Shown one piece after another: positions 1-11,589 of a DNA stretch of 64,000 nt; the first letter of the stretch is position 1, and each line of letters begins with the position of its first letter. The stretch comes from Tholera decimalis (Eukaryota > Arthropoda > Insecta > Lepidoptera > Noctuidae): NCBI GenBank assembly GCA_943138885.2, contig OW964554.2, positions 46,463,769 to 46,527,768 on the forward strand. The letters are read 5' to 3'. The position numbers and the translations under genes were made by a program. The notes under the pieces were generated by a model that had not been told where the DNA came from, made no database searches, and worked only from the letters and a program-made list of their open reading frames with translations.

Positions 1-167
1 TTTTATTGTGCCTATGGCTAAGGAGTGGAATTCCCTGCCGGAGTCTGTGTTTCCCGATAGCTATAACCTAGGGATATTTAAGTCAAGAGTGCATAGGTGC
101 ATAGATAAACGTGCTTCATCTTCGACCACATCATCGCTTAAACGCAGGCCTATTATCAATTAAAAAA
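1..167 (+). mobile_element. LINE-A retrotransposon, 3' end fragment
   Basis: Encodes the C-terminal tail of the LINE-A reverse transcriptase (AKEWNSLPESVFPDSYNL..FKSRV) and the short 3' tail seen in at least ten other copies here. It is cut by the window edge. The frame decays after FKSRVH. Like most copies it is a 5'-truncated, dead insertion. Confidence 0.8.
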
Positions 168-269
168 AGCTCTAAAACTGTCTAAGTATTCCAATAACAG
201 TATCATTAGAACTTAAAACGGGATATTTACCATGTGTGTTTTTTTATTTATGATACTTTTAGTGACAAT

Positions 270-523
270 CGATGCCTCCCACGTACGTTGTTGTAACCCA
301 TAAATTGCAATATTACAGGAGAGCGTTTCAAAGATACTAATAGCAATAAAAAGTGAATTTTTCAATTAATCTTTATACAATACAGTATTATTAACTATAT
401 TCACATATTAAATTGTATAAAGATTATTTGAAAAATGCAGTTTTTATTGCTAATAGTATCTTTGAAACACTCTCCTGTAAAATTGCTATTTGTGGTTTAC
501 AACAACTTACGTGGGAGGCATCG
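270..523. repeat. Fold-back MITE with long inverted arms
   Basis: The left arm starts CGATGCCTCCCACGTACGTTG and the right arm ends in its complement, CAACTTACGTGGGAGGCATCG. The arms stay complementary for about 100 bp, including the AGGAGAGCGTTTCAAAGATA and TTGTATAAAGATTA blocks, around an AT-rich centre near 380-410. There is no coding capacity. The family is not recognised, and the target duplication is unclear. Confidence 0.7.
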
Positions 524-861
524 CAATGTTACCTAGCTTAAAAACGTATATTCCAATATTATTTAAACACTTGCGTGCAACATAAAATACCAACACATGA
601 TTAGAACATACAAGGAATGTTGCTTAACAGTTCATTATAAAGTGTTTAGCGTGCCTTGTATCGTGTTATCCGGCTCGCCATGCCGGTGGCAACATGTTCA
701 TAAATCGGACGGCCACCGGACACGGGATAGATACGGTATCGGCATGTCCACAAATTTTGGTAGCCGACATCCGAGTTTGTTTGTTTTTAGGAATGTACAA
801 TGAGAAGCACGATTTGAATAATTTAAACAACTATCAAGCTTTTTGTTCTATTTATATTTTT
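524..861. other. No recognisable feature
   Basis: Anonymous sequence. The GC-richer patch at 660-770 gives a short open frame with no recognisable motif. Confidence 0.5.
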
Positions 862-1085
862 CTTTAAAATAGGGGACCTTGCAATGTGGGTAGAGTTCAT
901 ATTTTTGGCAATCTTTTTAACCCCTCCATCTAAGCTAAATATGCTTGTGTCTGGAGTGGGTTCGCGGGAATAGTGTAATGGTTGGGGTTCGAACTCGTAA
1001 CCTTACGATCACCAGGCCGACTTAACCATTAGACTATTGACGCTTCTAAACTATGGCCAAAGTGACCGCGTTCCATACTAATTTT
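862..1085 (-). repeat. tRNA-derived SINE (copy 1 of this type)
   Basis: Read on the minus strand it has a tRNA-like A box (AGTCTAATGGTTAAG) followed by a B box (GAGTTCGAACCCC), the internal RNA polymerase III promoter of tRNA-derived SINEs. A second copy lies at 23868-24050 and shares the flanking block TCTGGAGTGGGTTC. Confidence 0.65.
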
Positions 1086-1309
1086 CATTAAAGACTGTAA
1101 TCAATAGAGATGAAAGAAAGAAGAAAATTTATTTGTCAAACATGCGTATACATAAACTGACTAATCAGACATGCAAGGTATTAAATTAATAGTGTGTTGT
1201 GAGCGTCCATGTTCTGCCAATAATGGCGTACAAATTTTGTAGGTATAAAAATTACATTTATTTACATATATTCATTGTAAATTTAATTACAAAATACACA
1301 TTACAAAAT

Positions 1310-1985
1310 ACATGCGCCGAATGAAGGTTCAAGCGAATACGAATGTTCGGCCGAATATTTGGTCCATATTGTACCGAACCGAATATTCGACCGAATCATT
1401 CGGTTCAATTCTGATTTCATAGATTAATTAAATTATTAAAACCAAAATACGAACTACCTTTTTTTTTTTTTTTTAACGTGGTAAAATTATCAAATAAGTC
1501 CTCCCACTCCGGGCAGGGTGGGAGGGACTGTCAGACTTTTACTGACTAAAATCCACGGTGTTCCTTCAATAATCCTTTACATACCGGGGCCACGGTAACG
1601 GGATGAGTCCCACGACCCCGGCAGGATTCGGCCCTCTGCAGAGGGGGCCTCGTCATAAATACGAACTACCTAGCCGAAAATACTTGACCGAAAATTTATA
1701 TTTTAATCTTTTCTTGTTAATATTAATCTTGTTTATTTTGTCAAAGATTTATTGGTATCTACAAAAAGTAGTGTTTCTTTCATTTACAAAAATCTATGTA
1801 CAACTTTCGGAATAAACCACACTTATTTAGTAATTAGTTAACCTTACTGTTTAATAAAATGTTCTTGTTTTAAATATTAAGAATAATTTAAATATTCGGC
1901 AAATCAACCGAATATTCGGCCGAATACGAACATGAAAAAATATGTACCGAATACGAATATTCGGCCGAACATTCGGCGCATCTCT
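1310..1985. mobile_element. hAT-type MITE, interrupted
   Basis: Both ends are built from repeats of CGAATATTCGG-like words. The right end, read inward, is AGAGATGCGCCGAATGTTCG, a hAT-style terminus; the left end is CGCCGAATGAAGGTTC. The element is split by the 198-bp retroelement at 1459-1656. No transposase is visible. Confidence 0.6.
1459..1656 (-). mobile_element. R1-like non-LTR retrotransposon 3' end
   Basis: The insertion begins with a poly(T) run (the minus-strand poly(A) tail) and is bounded by a perfect 14-bp duplication, AAATACGAACTACC, at 1445-1458 and 1657-1670, the mark of target-primed reverse transcription. Its GC-rich body (GTGGGAGGGACTGTCAGAC) matches the longer copy at 7421-7811. 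Clade assignment to R1-like is by general appearance only. Confidence 0.7.
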
Positions 1986-2099
1986 AGTAATCAACATTGA
2001 AGTATCTTCTTGACTCTTAAATACATTTGAAGTTTATAAAAAAAGTAAAGGTATAAAAGATCGCTTGTAGCATTTTATCACCCTATTTAGTGTTTTGAA

Positions 2100-2330
2100 G
2101 CGATAATCATAATCATAATCTTTATTTATTTCTCTCAAAAAGGTACAGCATAGGTTTACAGAATATAAGTCACAACAAGATATAGGTCTTAGTGAGAGCT
2201 GGAGTCTGTACTGGATTCGTGACCTGTATTACAGATCTCCAGACTAATTTTGTATACTATTTATGGCGTACTAGCTACTAGCCCGATCCGGGTACGTCCT
2301 TTTTTATCAAAAATTATATTTATTTTGCAA
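2100..2330 (-). mobile_element. LINE 3' tail remnant
   Basis: An (ATAATC)n tail followed by TTTATTTATTTCTC marks the 3' end of a minus-strand LINE of the CR1/L2 type. No coding sequence is preserved. Confidence 0.35.
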
Positions 2331-4569
2331 GTTAGTTATAAATGAGAAGAGAAGAAGCAGTAGAATAGGCTTAGCAATAAATGTTTATTATTTATTTCTA
2401 AGTAATAAATATTGCATATTAATTGATCTCATTACAAAGGATATAAATTCTAAACTTAGTTTTTCTCAAAAACACTCAACTTAAGACATTCCCAGCTCAT
2501 TGCCTGTAACATACGTATTATACTTAATTAAGTAATTCTAGGAATTTATATTAACAGGCATTGAAACTACACGAAAATTCAAATCAAATACCTGGAAATC
2601 ATGCTCTCATTAACTTAAATACTGAAACAAAGTTAGAGGCGAAAACCAACACCTAAGTCGACAAGAAAAGCAATTCTCGCAACCCAACATATTGAACATC
2701 TAATTATCTTGTAGGTACGTTTCACCTCGCATAAATATTGGGAAATTAAAGACAATCTGTGGATACACGCCTTCACTCCTATCAGTGAGACAGGAACACT
2801 GAGCAGGGTTTGACGTGTCCTGAGATTGTAACACATGTGATTGGGTTATCCGACCTGCAAGCGATCTTGACGACCTTTGGTTGGAATTTTATGTGAAAAG
2901 GGGAGATAATACTGCAAGTATTTTTATTGGTAGGGCCTGTTGTTCTTTACATGTGAATTCTTTTACGTGTCGATTTTACAGATTAATTTGCAAAGTATTG
3001 GCCCAATGCTCTTCGACACTTTTCTCCTAGTTCCTTGTCATCTGTTCTATGCTATTTAAATTATTAAATGATACAGTACAACAATCAGCGTAAACGAATG
3101 ATCTATCACTTACATAATATGTCTAGCAATTTTTAATCTTATTAAAATATTATAGCTGTATATTAAATTCATAAGATCAAGTCATTTTCATGCAAATGTT
3201 TATTAGCGAAATCATTTAGCCATAAAATTCAACTTACTTCCAAAGAAAATACTTTTTAATTTAAAACAGGTTTTTTGTGTTCTTCTACTAATACGTATAG
3301 GTACTTCTCATTGCATAAGGTATGCATTCGTAATCATGTTTAACTAAAAACCTGAACACGGTACAATTATGAATTAACATGCTTTGAGAACTTGCATTTT
3401 TGTCTCCCAGACATTTCATTAAACCTTTTAGTGGCCCATTGGTGGTGTATAAGTTTGCAATGTTTATGTTCCCAACAACAATATTCATATTATATTTAAA
3501 TACGCTCCATTTATTCTCATCCGTTAGTGATTTTTACTCTTCACCTCCAGAAGTAATGGTTGTCATCAGTTCCGCTCATTGTAAACCAAAAAATAATTAC
3601 TCCTTCTTTCACGAAACCGGTTGAGGAAGGAACAGCAACTATTATTCCATGATATACAGCTCTTAGAATAGATTTGAATTTTATAATATAATTAATAAAA
3701 ACGAAACAAATTGTAATCAAGAATCATTTCATAATCATAAAACAAATATTATTTATTAACGTGCTACTTCTAGATTCAGCGTCTCTGGGAGTAACTCTCA
3801 AAACTTAGTGCTTAATTTTGATTTATGAGTATCTCACAGTCTTCGGAAAAAAAAAAAAAAAAAAAAAAAAAGGCATCTATCTTGAATAAAAGTGGGTAGT
3901 TGTATTTTTGCTAAGTGGGAAGGTAAGGGCTCTTTCAGTTAGACTAGGTACAAAGATTGTTTTTTTTTTTTTTTTTTTTGTATAATGCTATCTTTTTTTT
4001 TTTTCGTTGTGGTAATTCACACAAAAACTTAAAAAAATACACTTATACCTTCCCCATGAATTACTCCATCCATTGGTAAAAACTGCAAAAAGATCAGTTC
4101 AGTAGTTTTTGAGTTTATTGCGAACATACAGACGCCGTGCAAGACTTTGTTTAATAATATTTAAGTAAAGTAAGGTTGTTGTTTTGGAAAAAGTTAAATT
4201 AAAATTAACTATTTGTTTGTTACACTGTGTTGTCTTGCTTCGAAGTTCTGTATTACGCTCATTAGTACTCTCACCGTAAATATTAAATTTAAGTTTTTCA
4301 TGTAAAAGAATACCCACTGTAATTATTATGGGAAATAAACATTCTAAAAGTAGAATAAAGTTGTTTAAAAGTATATCGCACTTTACTTACAATGTTTCAT
4401 ATTTTATGACCTTAGGTATTATAATAAACAAGAAACTTTGTTTCATGGAATCGATAGTTGTTATCAATCAATCCTCAATAGTTTCGGATGAAACTTGACG
4501 GCCGTCAGTACGATATTTTGTTATACATTACTTCACACCCACAGCTCAATGAGCCAGAAAAAGGCAATC
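2331..4569. other. Anonymous AT-rich DNA
   Basis: No gene or repeat recognised. It holds a long poly(A) run near 3847-3871 and poly(T) runs near 3960-4003. Open frames are short and lack recognisable motifs. Confidence 0.5.
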
Positions 4570-4975
4570 AAATCTATACAACGTGTAATTTAAAGGGTAT
4601 ATTACATACCGAGTGCACGGCTTCTTTGGATGATAATAAACGATATAGCAAGGGTTTGGTAATCCTATGTCTACATGTGTGGAGCTTATTAGAAATTTCA
4701 ATACATTGATACCAGAAACCGAATTTTTTAAATTAAGAAGAACGAAGAGAATTATCGTTTTATTGGCAAGTGACGTGGAAAGTGATGACCCTCATAGTGC
4801 TGTGACACGTTTGTTATTATTGGTATTCAAGAAACATATGAAACCAATAATTTGGGGTCAATTCTGTGAGTCACTTATTTTGAGCTGATACTTTGCATAG
4901 AGACTCCATACCAGATGTTATCTTCAGTCCTTTTGGATGGATATGGGGTTTCCATTACACGATGTATATACAATA
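4570..4975 (+). mobile_element. Family D inverted-repeat element, copy 1
   Basis: Starts TATACAACGTGTAAT and ends ATTACACGATGTATA, giving short terminal inverted repeats. The internal blocks (AAGTGATGACCCTCATAGTG; GAGTCACTTATTTTGAGCTG) recur at 8265-8490 and in the split copy 25619-35195. No transposase is encoded; a non-autonomous DNA transposon is the best guess. Confidence 0.6.
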
Positions 4976-5274
4976 CAAAAGTGAAATATCACTCACTGAT
5001 CAAACACAAAATCTCAGAAACTACAAGTAGTAGGGCTCTCAAATTTTGCCTGGTGGTTCCTTTAATTACGTACTTGCTCGCTAAGACGAGATTTTGCGAA
5101 ATTTCCACGGGATTGGGATTTATACGGGAAAAACTTACCACGTGAACGAAGTCGCGAGTAGCTTATGATATGAAGTTCCGTGAAATACAAACCTACTCAT
5201 CATCTGATTAATTTATACTGAACTAACTATTGTGGGCTCGGCTTCATATCTTACCGCATTCAGCTGAATATTAG

Positions 5275-5550
5275 TGTTTTACATAATGATAATAATATAA
5301 TAATAATATTCCACAACTTTCACACAACGCCATCTAGTCCCGAACTAAGCAGAGCTTGTGCTATGAGTACTAGACAACTGATAAACATACATATATATTT
5401 CTAAATGAAAATTATAGATAAATTACACCCAGACAAAGAACAAATGATCGTGCTCATCACACAAACATTTGTCCTGGGTGGGAATCGAACCCACGACCTT
5501 GCGCATAGCAGTCAGGGCCACTGACCACTAGACCAACAGGCCTGTCGAAT
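5275..5550 (-). repeat. tRNA-derived SINE (Metulj-like), copy 1
   Basis: On the minus strand: A box region TTGGTCTAGTGGTCAGTGGC, then B box GTGGGTTCGATTCCCAC, then a tRNA-unrelated body and an AT-rich (AATATTATT)n tail at 5285-5320. A near-identical copy is at 49530-49805. The Metulj name is by resemblance from memory. Confidence 0.8.
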
Positions 5551-5559
5551 TTTTTGGCC

Positions 5560-5890
5560 TTTACATAGAGCGACTGTCTATCTGGTTCTTACAACCCAGT
5601 AGCTGGGTAACACAATAATCCTTTGGCAGAACCAGTGACAGATTATCTGGCTTCTGAGTACACCGTAACAGCTGCCAAAGATGTGAGCGTGTGTGTGCAA
5701 ATGACAGCCAGGACCAAATTTTGAGGCACCGAGGAATCTAGTTATCTTAGGATAGTGTCCCATCCGCAAACCGGCCTCTGCAAGCGTTACTTAACCTCAA
5801 AGACCGACCCGTGCAGCTGTTATTATTGGATTAAGGAATTTTGTTAATAACCGATTGAGTTTTGTTACTTAGAAATAAATGAAATTGAAA
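5560..5890 (+). repeat. Family F interspersed repeat, copy 1
   Basis: Contains the blocks GACTGTCTATCTGG, GGTAACACAATAATCC, AATGACAGCCAGGACC and GACCGACCCGTGCAGCTG, shared with 16431-17088 and 38316-39560. No open frame is conserved. Class is unassigned. Confidence 0.6.
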
Positions 5891-6062
5891 TTATTCAGTC
5901 ATGAGCTTCTCAAATACAAACCTACTGAGCACGGCTGTGGAATGATCTACCAGTATCAGTAAGACAAGCACAAACCCTATCGTCTTTCAAAAACTTGGTA
6001 ATCTCTCTTCTTAAATTGTGTTTATTATGTATATCTTTGTCTCTTTTTTAATCTAATCTATA

Positions 6063-6350
6063 TCTATACTAATATTATAAAGAGGAAACCTTTGTATTTT
6101 TGTATGTTTGTATTGAATAGGCTCAAAAACTACTGGACCGATTTCAAAATTTCTTTTACCATTACTTAGAGGGATTCTTCCGAATCCGTATAGGCTATAT
6201 TTTGTCCCGGAAAATAGATAGAATTTTTCGTGGTAGTGAAAATTGTGGAGTAAGGCGTCGAAAAAACTGCCGTACGTTAACGATTCTCGCGAACGCTGCC
6301 TATATTTAATATAAACATTGCACCCGTGCGAAGCCGGGGCGGGTCGCTAG
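6063..6350 (+). mobile_element. Non-autonomous Helitron (Lep1-like)
   Basis: Starts TCTATACTAATATTATAAAG and ends GGGTCGCTAG, the TC...CTAG termini of lepidopteran Helitrons. It has no coding capacity. A second Helitron follows with no intervening base. Confidence 0.75.
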
Positions 6351-6570
6351 TCTATACTAATATTATAAAGCGGAAAAGTTTGTTTGTTTGTTTGTTTGCT
6401 TGAACGCGCTAATCTTCGAAAGTAATGGGTGGATTTGGATGCAATTTGGTATGGAAGTAGCTTGAAGCTTGAGGAAGGTTATAGGCTACTTTTTATGCGA
6501 CTGCAAAAAAGGAGAGTTATGTTTTTACCGTGCTAGAATCCACGGGAGCGAAGCCCCGCGTGAGTACTGG
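6351..6570 (+). mobile_element. Non-autonomous Helitron (Lep1-like), tandem second copy
   Basis: Starts TCTATACTAATATTATAAAG with a (GTTT)n run, carries the body GGATTTGGATGCAATTTGG and ends GAGTACTGG, which still fits CTRR. It abuts the CTAG of the preceding Helitron head-to-tail. Subfamily is the same as 12218-12457 and 32560-32799. Confidence 0.75.
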
Positions 6571-7054
6571 TATTTATATATATGTTTTGAGAATTTTATT
6601 TATGTTTTATTTTTATTTTACATAGATAAATAGTACACCGTGGACTACCCGCGTATTTATTTTCTCGTATGTGTCAAATCCATCCAAAGGTTGTCTGTAA
6701 AATATCGCTTTTAGCGATAAGACCGCCCATTGTATCACCCTTTTTAGTTGTAAAGTGCTTATTGTTTTACTGTTAAGGTGTACAATGAAGAATATATCTA
6801 TCTATCTATTTACTTGGTTCAAAAAACAACTAGCGGACACGTTGAAAACAAATTTGTTTCCCTGGGTGTGCAGAAACTGCATTAAACTATCGCTCTTTGT
6901 GAAAGCTATTTTAATGTTCGGCTGAGAGCTAAAAGCATCACTGTTTACTCGAATACTTGAAGTATCAAGCGCTGCCTTTGATAGACTGGCGTTCACGTAT
7001 CTACTATGTCCCACTGTTGGGTTACAGGCCTCCCCTCTACGAGAGGGGATAGAT

Positions 7055-7290
7055 CGTAAACAACCATACGCACGAAACGTTTTGGGAATACTTTCATTGT
7101 GTGTACGGCTAAGGAGTGGAATTCCCTGCCGGCGTCTGTGTTTCCTGATAGTTATAACCTGGGAGTCCTTAAATCAAGAGTGAATAGGTTACTTCTAGGC
7201 AAGCGTGCTTCATCTTCGACCACATCATCGCTTAACATCAGGCGAGATTATGGTCAAACTCAAGCCTATCAACTAAAAAAAAAACACGCG
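7055..7290 (+). mobile_element. LINE-A 3' end fragment
   Basis: Encodes the LINE-A RT C-terminus (AKEWNSLPASVFPDSYNL) followed by the usual stop and A-rich tail. It is 5'-truncated. The preceding block (7020-7054, CCTCCCCTCTACGAGAGG) looks like a SINE remnant. Confidence 0.8.
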
Positions 7291-7420
7291 GGCCAGTGCT
7301 CGTTAGTGGATGTCTCAAGTCTTCGGAATTGCCGGATTCCTCGCGATATTTCTTTTAGCGCATTGAGAGTGATGGTGATGATGGTAACGTAAAGTGCCTC
7401 CTGGATTTTAATTCGCGACC

Positions 7421-7811
7421 TTTTTTTCCGGACTTCTCCCGCTCTGGGTGGAGCGGAAGGGAGTGTCAGACTTCTACTGACTAAAAATCTACCCTGTTCC
7501 TTAAGCTACCCTTAAGTTCCGGGGCCGCGTATCTCGTGACAACATTCCAGGCAGTGACCCTATAGGACCCCGTCACTATTGCTGACAGCTCTTTGAGGCG
7601 CGCGTGGAACACGACGCGCCGCCGACCCGGGCCTGGTCCTTACCGGACGTTGAGCTACCCCTGCTCGCCGTCCGCAAGCCCACGCCTACGGTGGCCGGAG
7701 ATCGGCTCGCGATCCCCGACGTCCGGGGGGTTTCCCGCGGTGGCTGGGGCGTGAGGAAGAGAGATGCCTCTCCCTCGTGCGTTCGGCCTCCTCCTTTGCT
7801 AGCATGACTCG
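7421..7811 (-). mobile_element. R1-like non-LTR retrotransposon 3' end, GC-rich
   Basis: Begins with poly(T) (a minus-strand poly(A) tail) and is flanked by the near-perfect duplication AATTCGCGACC / AATTCGCGATC at 7410-7420 and 7812-7822. GC content is far above the surroundings. It shares GGGAGTGTCAGACTTCTACTG with 1459-1656. It contains only 3' sequence; no RT motif is visible. Confidence 0.65.
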
Positions 7812-7869
7812 AATTCGCGATCTACAACTAGATAGTCGCAATTGTAACCACAAGGCCACCACTGCGCAA

Positions 7870-8264
7870 GAATCTATACTAATACCAGTTGTTGCCCACG
7901 ACTTCGTTCTCGTCGGAGGTTTTTCCCGTGTAAATTATGATCTACACACCGCAAGGTACATACATGCCAAATTTCAGCTTCTTGCGCCCAGTAGTTTCGG
8001 CTATGCGTTGTTTGTCAGTCAGTAACGGAAGCGATTTATACAACACTGGCTTGTGCCAGCGGCTTCGCCCGCATGGGAAGTTTTTCCCTTGTAAATCCCG
8101 ATCCCGTGGGAATTTCACAAAATCCTTTCTTAGCAGATGCTTACGTCATAACGTCTACCTGCATGCCAAATTTCAGCTCGATCCGTCCAGTGGTTTGGGC
8201 TGTGCGTTGATAGATCACTATGTCAGTCAGTCAGTCACCTTTGAGTTATATATATATAGATTGG
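7870..8264 (-). mobile_element. Helitron-like fragments, two partial units
   Basis: Two stretches resemble minus-strand Helitron 3' halves: 7885-8030 (GCCCACGACTTCGTTCTCGT...CCAAATTTCAGC) and 8040-8264 (GCGGCTTCGCCCGCATGGG...CAAATTTCAGC). Both termini are eroded, so exact limits are uncertain. Confidence 0.45.
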
Positions 8265-8490
8265 CAAGTGAAGTGGAAAGTGATGACCCTCATAGTGATG
8301 TGACACGTTTGTATTGGTATTGGTATTGGTATTGGTATTCAAGAAACATATGAAACCGATAATTTGGGGTCAATTTTGTGAGTCACTTATTTTGAGCTGA
8401 AACTTTGCATAGAGACTCCATACCAGATGTTGTCTTCAGCCCTTTTGGATAGATATGGGGTTTTCGTTACACGTTGTATATATTGATTGA
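8265..8490 (+). mobile_element. Family D element, 5'-truncated copy 2
   Basis: Shares GTGATGACCCTCATAGTGATG and the 3' terminus CGTTACACGTTGTATAT with the other family D copies; the left half is missing. A (TATTGG)n microsatellite (8309-8338) has expanded inside it. Confidence 0.6.
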
Positions 8491-9429
8491 TGATTATAAA
8501 GATTTTTTTTTTGTATTTATGGAGTAATCTCTGGAACTAATGTTCTGTTTTTTCGTTGGTAAGTAGTAAGGTGCATTATTTGTGAGTGTTATAAGCTATT
8601 TTTTTTTCAAACTCACGCGGACGAAATCGCTTTCGAAGTGCTAGTCTGCTATAAACACTTTATTCAATTAAGCTAACTAGGTACATAATTCCTACATTAA
8701 CTTACGGTGGGTCTCACTTTTTAATTTGTCAAGGAGGTCGGGTGAATCGGGACAACTAATTGTGAGCCATTTGGAGTACAAAAAAAGTAATAGAAGATTT
8801 CGGACAGATCGCTTTTTCAATTTCTTTGGAACGTTTTTAAGAAATCCAGTCCCTTGCAAATTGAATTGGGCCGTGCAATTGCTGGCGATTATGAGAGTTT
8901 TTCATTTGAAATTACCTACGTAGAGATTTTTTACGTTTCGTTCAATTGGAAAGTTTGTAATTATACGGTTACGATTTTCGTGAGTGTTCACATTTTAAGC
9001 ATTCAGTTTAAATATCCATATGCTAAAAGTTAAATACATAGTTCTATTACAAATATAATAACAAAAATTTTATAAATACGATGCCGATAAAATTTGAGAA
9101 AATATTTATTAAATGTATAATAAAGTCAGTTATCTTTTTCTCTTACTGGTTCTTACAAGTTACTAAAATATTAACACATAAACATTATTAAACATGTATG
9201 TAACGTACAGATTCCTCGGATGAACACCGTATACTGCAACCCATTAATCGTAGTATTCTAAAACATAACTATACTGGCGCGGTAGCGACCTCTGGCGGTG
9301 TAACTAACACTAATTAGGAAATGTCAGAGTTCAAGCGCCTTGAAGTATGAAATTACCTACGTAGATAGATTGGAGTGATTGATGGATTAGGAATTAAGGC
9401 TTAAAATATTGATTTCAAAGTTTCAAGAT
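8491..9429. other. No recognisable feature
   Basis: AT-rich, low-information DNA. Short open frames have no recognisable domain. Confidence 0.45.
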
Positions 9430-9645
9430 CACATTTTGGGAAGACTTTCATTTTGCGTTTGCGGGCTAAGGAGTGAAATTCCCTGCCGGAGCCTGTGTTT
9501 CCTGATAGATATAACTTGGGGATCTTTAAGCCAGGAATGAATTAGTTATTTATATGTAAGTGTGCTTCGTCTTTAACCACATTATCACTTTCCATCAGGT
9601 GAGATGGCGGTCAAACACGAGCGTATTGTCAATAAAAAAATATAA
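9430..9645 (+). mobile_element. LINE-A 3' end, degenerate
   Basis: Resembles the LINE-A tail (CTAAGGAGTGAAATTCCCTG, CCGGAGCCTGTGTTTCCTGA) with several changes that break the frame. It ends with GTCAATAAAAAAATATAA. Confidence 0.75.
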
Positions 9646-9685
9646 ATTAATTACATCATTATGAAAATCCTTAACATATCATAAA

Positions 9686-9729
9686 CACAGAAATCTTAAT
9701 AATAAGGCATTATTATTAAGATTTCTGTG
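9686..9729. repeat. Perfect 19-bp hairpin
   Basis: CACAGAAATCTTAATAATA and its exact complement are separated by six bases. No repeat family explains it. Confidence 0.8.
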
Positions 9730-11439
9730 ATCATAAATAATACCTAACCCTGTTACATTCTACTGGGACACAGGATTTCTCTCTCTCCACTTTGGTTGGT
9801 AAATGGTGGTTGAAAACCCTTAGCCAATGTGTTCGTTACCGAGCTGGTAACGTTGAACTATTTGGGAAAACTCACAGGATAATCAATAAAACCACTATAG
9901 TTTTCTGAACTGAGCTGTGTTTTGTTTTGTTGAAACTATGTGGACCCTACCGAATCACGATAACGAAACGATATCGAAGTCTATCTTGACGTCATCGCCA
10001 TCTATCGAGCTTGTTTTTAAACTTTTTAGGTTTAGCATATTATGGTTAGTTACTAAACACTATGAAAACTCTTGTATGTGTCTAATCTTCCAACGTATGT
10101 TTGCTATGTTCTGTACATAACATATATTATTATACAAACCTTTTGTGTTAAGGTACTTTTACTAAGGTTCATACCGTTAACTAATTTTAGCCTAAAAAGC
10201 AAAACCTCAAATTATCAACTAACCACAATTCAAAATAATATAACTTAATCATGAATAAATAAACTAAACAAAATTGTCGAGTTACCAATTAACAACCCAA
10301 ACATAAGCTTGCAAACTAAAATTTTGAGCAAATATTCTAACACAATTGAGGAGAGACGGTGATTAGGAGGCTACAACAATTGCGAGGCACGTGTTTCCCC
10401 AAAATGCGAATGTTAAACAAATTGCTAACGAAACACATGCGATATTAAAAACAGGTCCGCAATATAAGCGAACCTCGTTAGGACTGTTTAATAACAAGTT
10501 CTAAATAATATGTGAGTCGCAAAGAGAAATAGAATTATTAAATAGAATTGCGAAAGGTGAATAATGAAAGCCAGCCATTGTTCTATAATAAAAGTAATTT
10601 TGCAGCTTATTTTTAGTGGTTGATTAAGATGAAAAAAATATTATTAAACAGCAGCCTGTATATTAACCACTGCAACGCTTTTAAACCGTTCTATTAAAAA
10701 CTCATTTTGATGAAGGTATAAACTTTAAAATGGTTCTCTCTAACTATGGTAACTGTATTCGAGGCAATTACTTAAAAACCAACCCAAAACATGTTAAAAT
10801 AAACGTTGAAAATATAAATCGCAACAGCTTTTAAAGCTTTTTTCTAATAATAATGGCTACTAGTGCCCTCTGTTCGTTACTTTGCTAATTTTCCAGTTAT
10901 TGCTACACAACGACCAGTTAACTTTTATTGCATTCAAATTTCATTTGTCGGTAAATGTCGAGAATGGTGCAATTAGCCCCCACTTACCTTTTGGCTGGTC
11001 GTTGTATTAACGATGATTTTAATGGTTAGCGGAATAAGGTTAAGATACCTGCAAAGTTTACTGGTATTTATAGTAATTACTATTTGGAAATATTTCAGCC
11101 TTATTACAGTACAGTATTTTCTTAAGCCAATAAAGAGCTCTAAACCATTATTTAAGTGTTCCCTGCAAAGGCGTTAAGTAATCATAATAATAATACACAC
11201 ACAGATATACACACATATCGCACTCTTAGAATGAAAGTGACCTAACTCTAAATTCGTGTAATTTCAGATTTTGATGTAAACTGGTCTGAAACATTACTCT
11301 GAATTGCCGTGGAAACAGGAATCTGAATTACGAGTTATAAAGAGACAGCTTATACATTTGCCACTTGAGATATATGAATATAATTTATTCAATGCTGCTT
11401 TATTCTGCTCAAATCCAAAAAATACAATTTTTTGAGTTA
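9730..11439. other. Anonymous AT-rich DNA
   Basis: Nothing recognised except a possible miniature inverted-repeat element at 10905-11009, where ACAACGACCAG and CTGGTCGTTGT face each other about 80 bp apart. Confidence 0.4.
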
Positions 11440-11589
11440 AGTAATTAAAAGTAGAATATTTGTAACAGACATGTTTGTCTATTACTATATACTCTCAGAA
11501 TGAAAGGGATTCTGAGAGTGCGATATACAAACATCACAAATCACACATAGACAAACATGTCTGTTACAAATATTCTACTTTTAATTACT
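11440..11589. repeat. Palindromic fold-back, 41-bp perfect arms
   Basis: The left arm 11440-11480 is exactly complementary to the right arm 11549-11589. The 68-bp centre holds an inner hairpin (ACTCTCAGAAT / ATTCTGAGAGT, 11500-11519). Part of the centre, CGCACTCT.AGAATGAAAG, also occurs at 11218-11236. Confidence 0.8.

Larger units (their letters stand above)
5895..6815 (+). mobile_element. LINE-C retrotransposon 3' end, interrupted by two Helitrons
   Basis: The left part (5895-6062) carries a decayed RT C-terminus resembling RLWNALPVSVRQA. The right part (6571-6815) carries the 3' UTR (TAGCGATAAGACCGCCCATTG) and a (TATC)n tail. Other copies lie at 36955-37860, 38158-38315, 40790-40910 and 54332-54756. 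It is split by Helitrons at 6063-6570. Confidence 0.7.
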
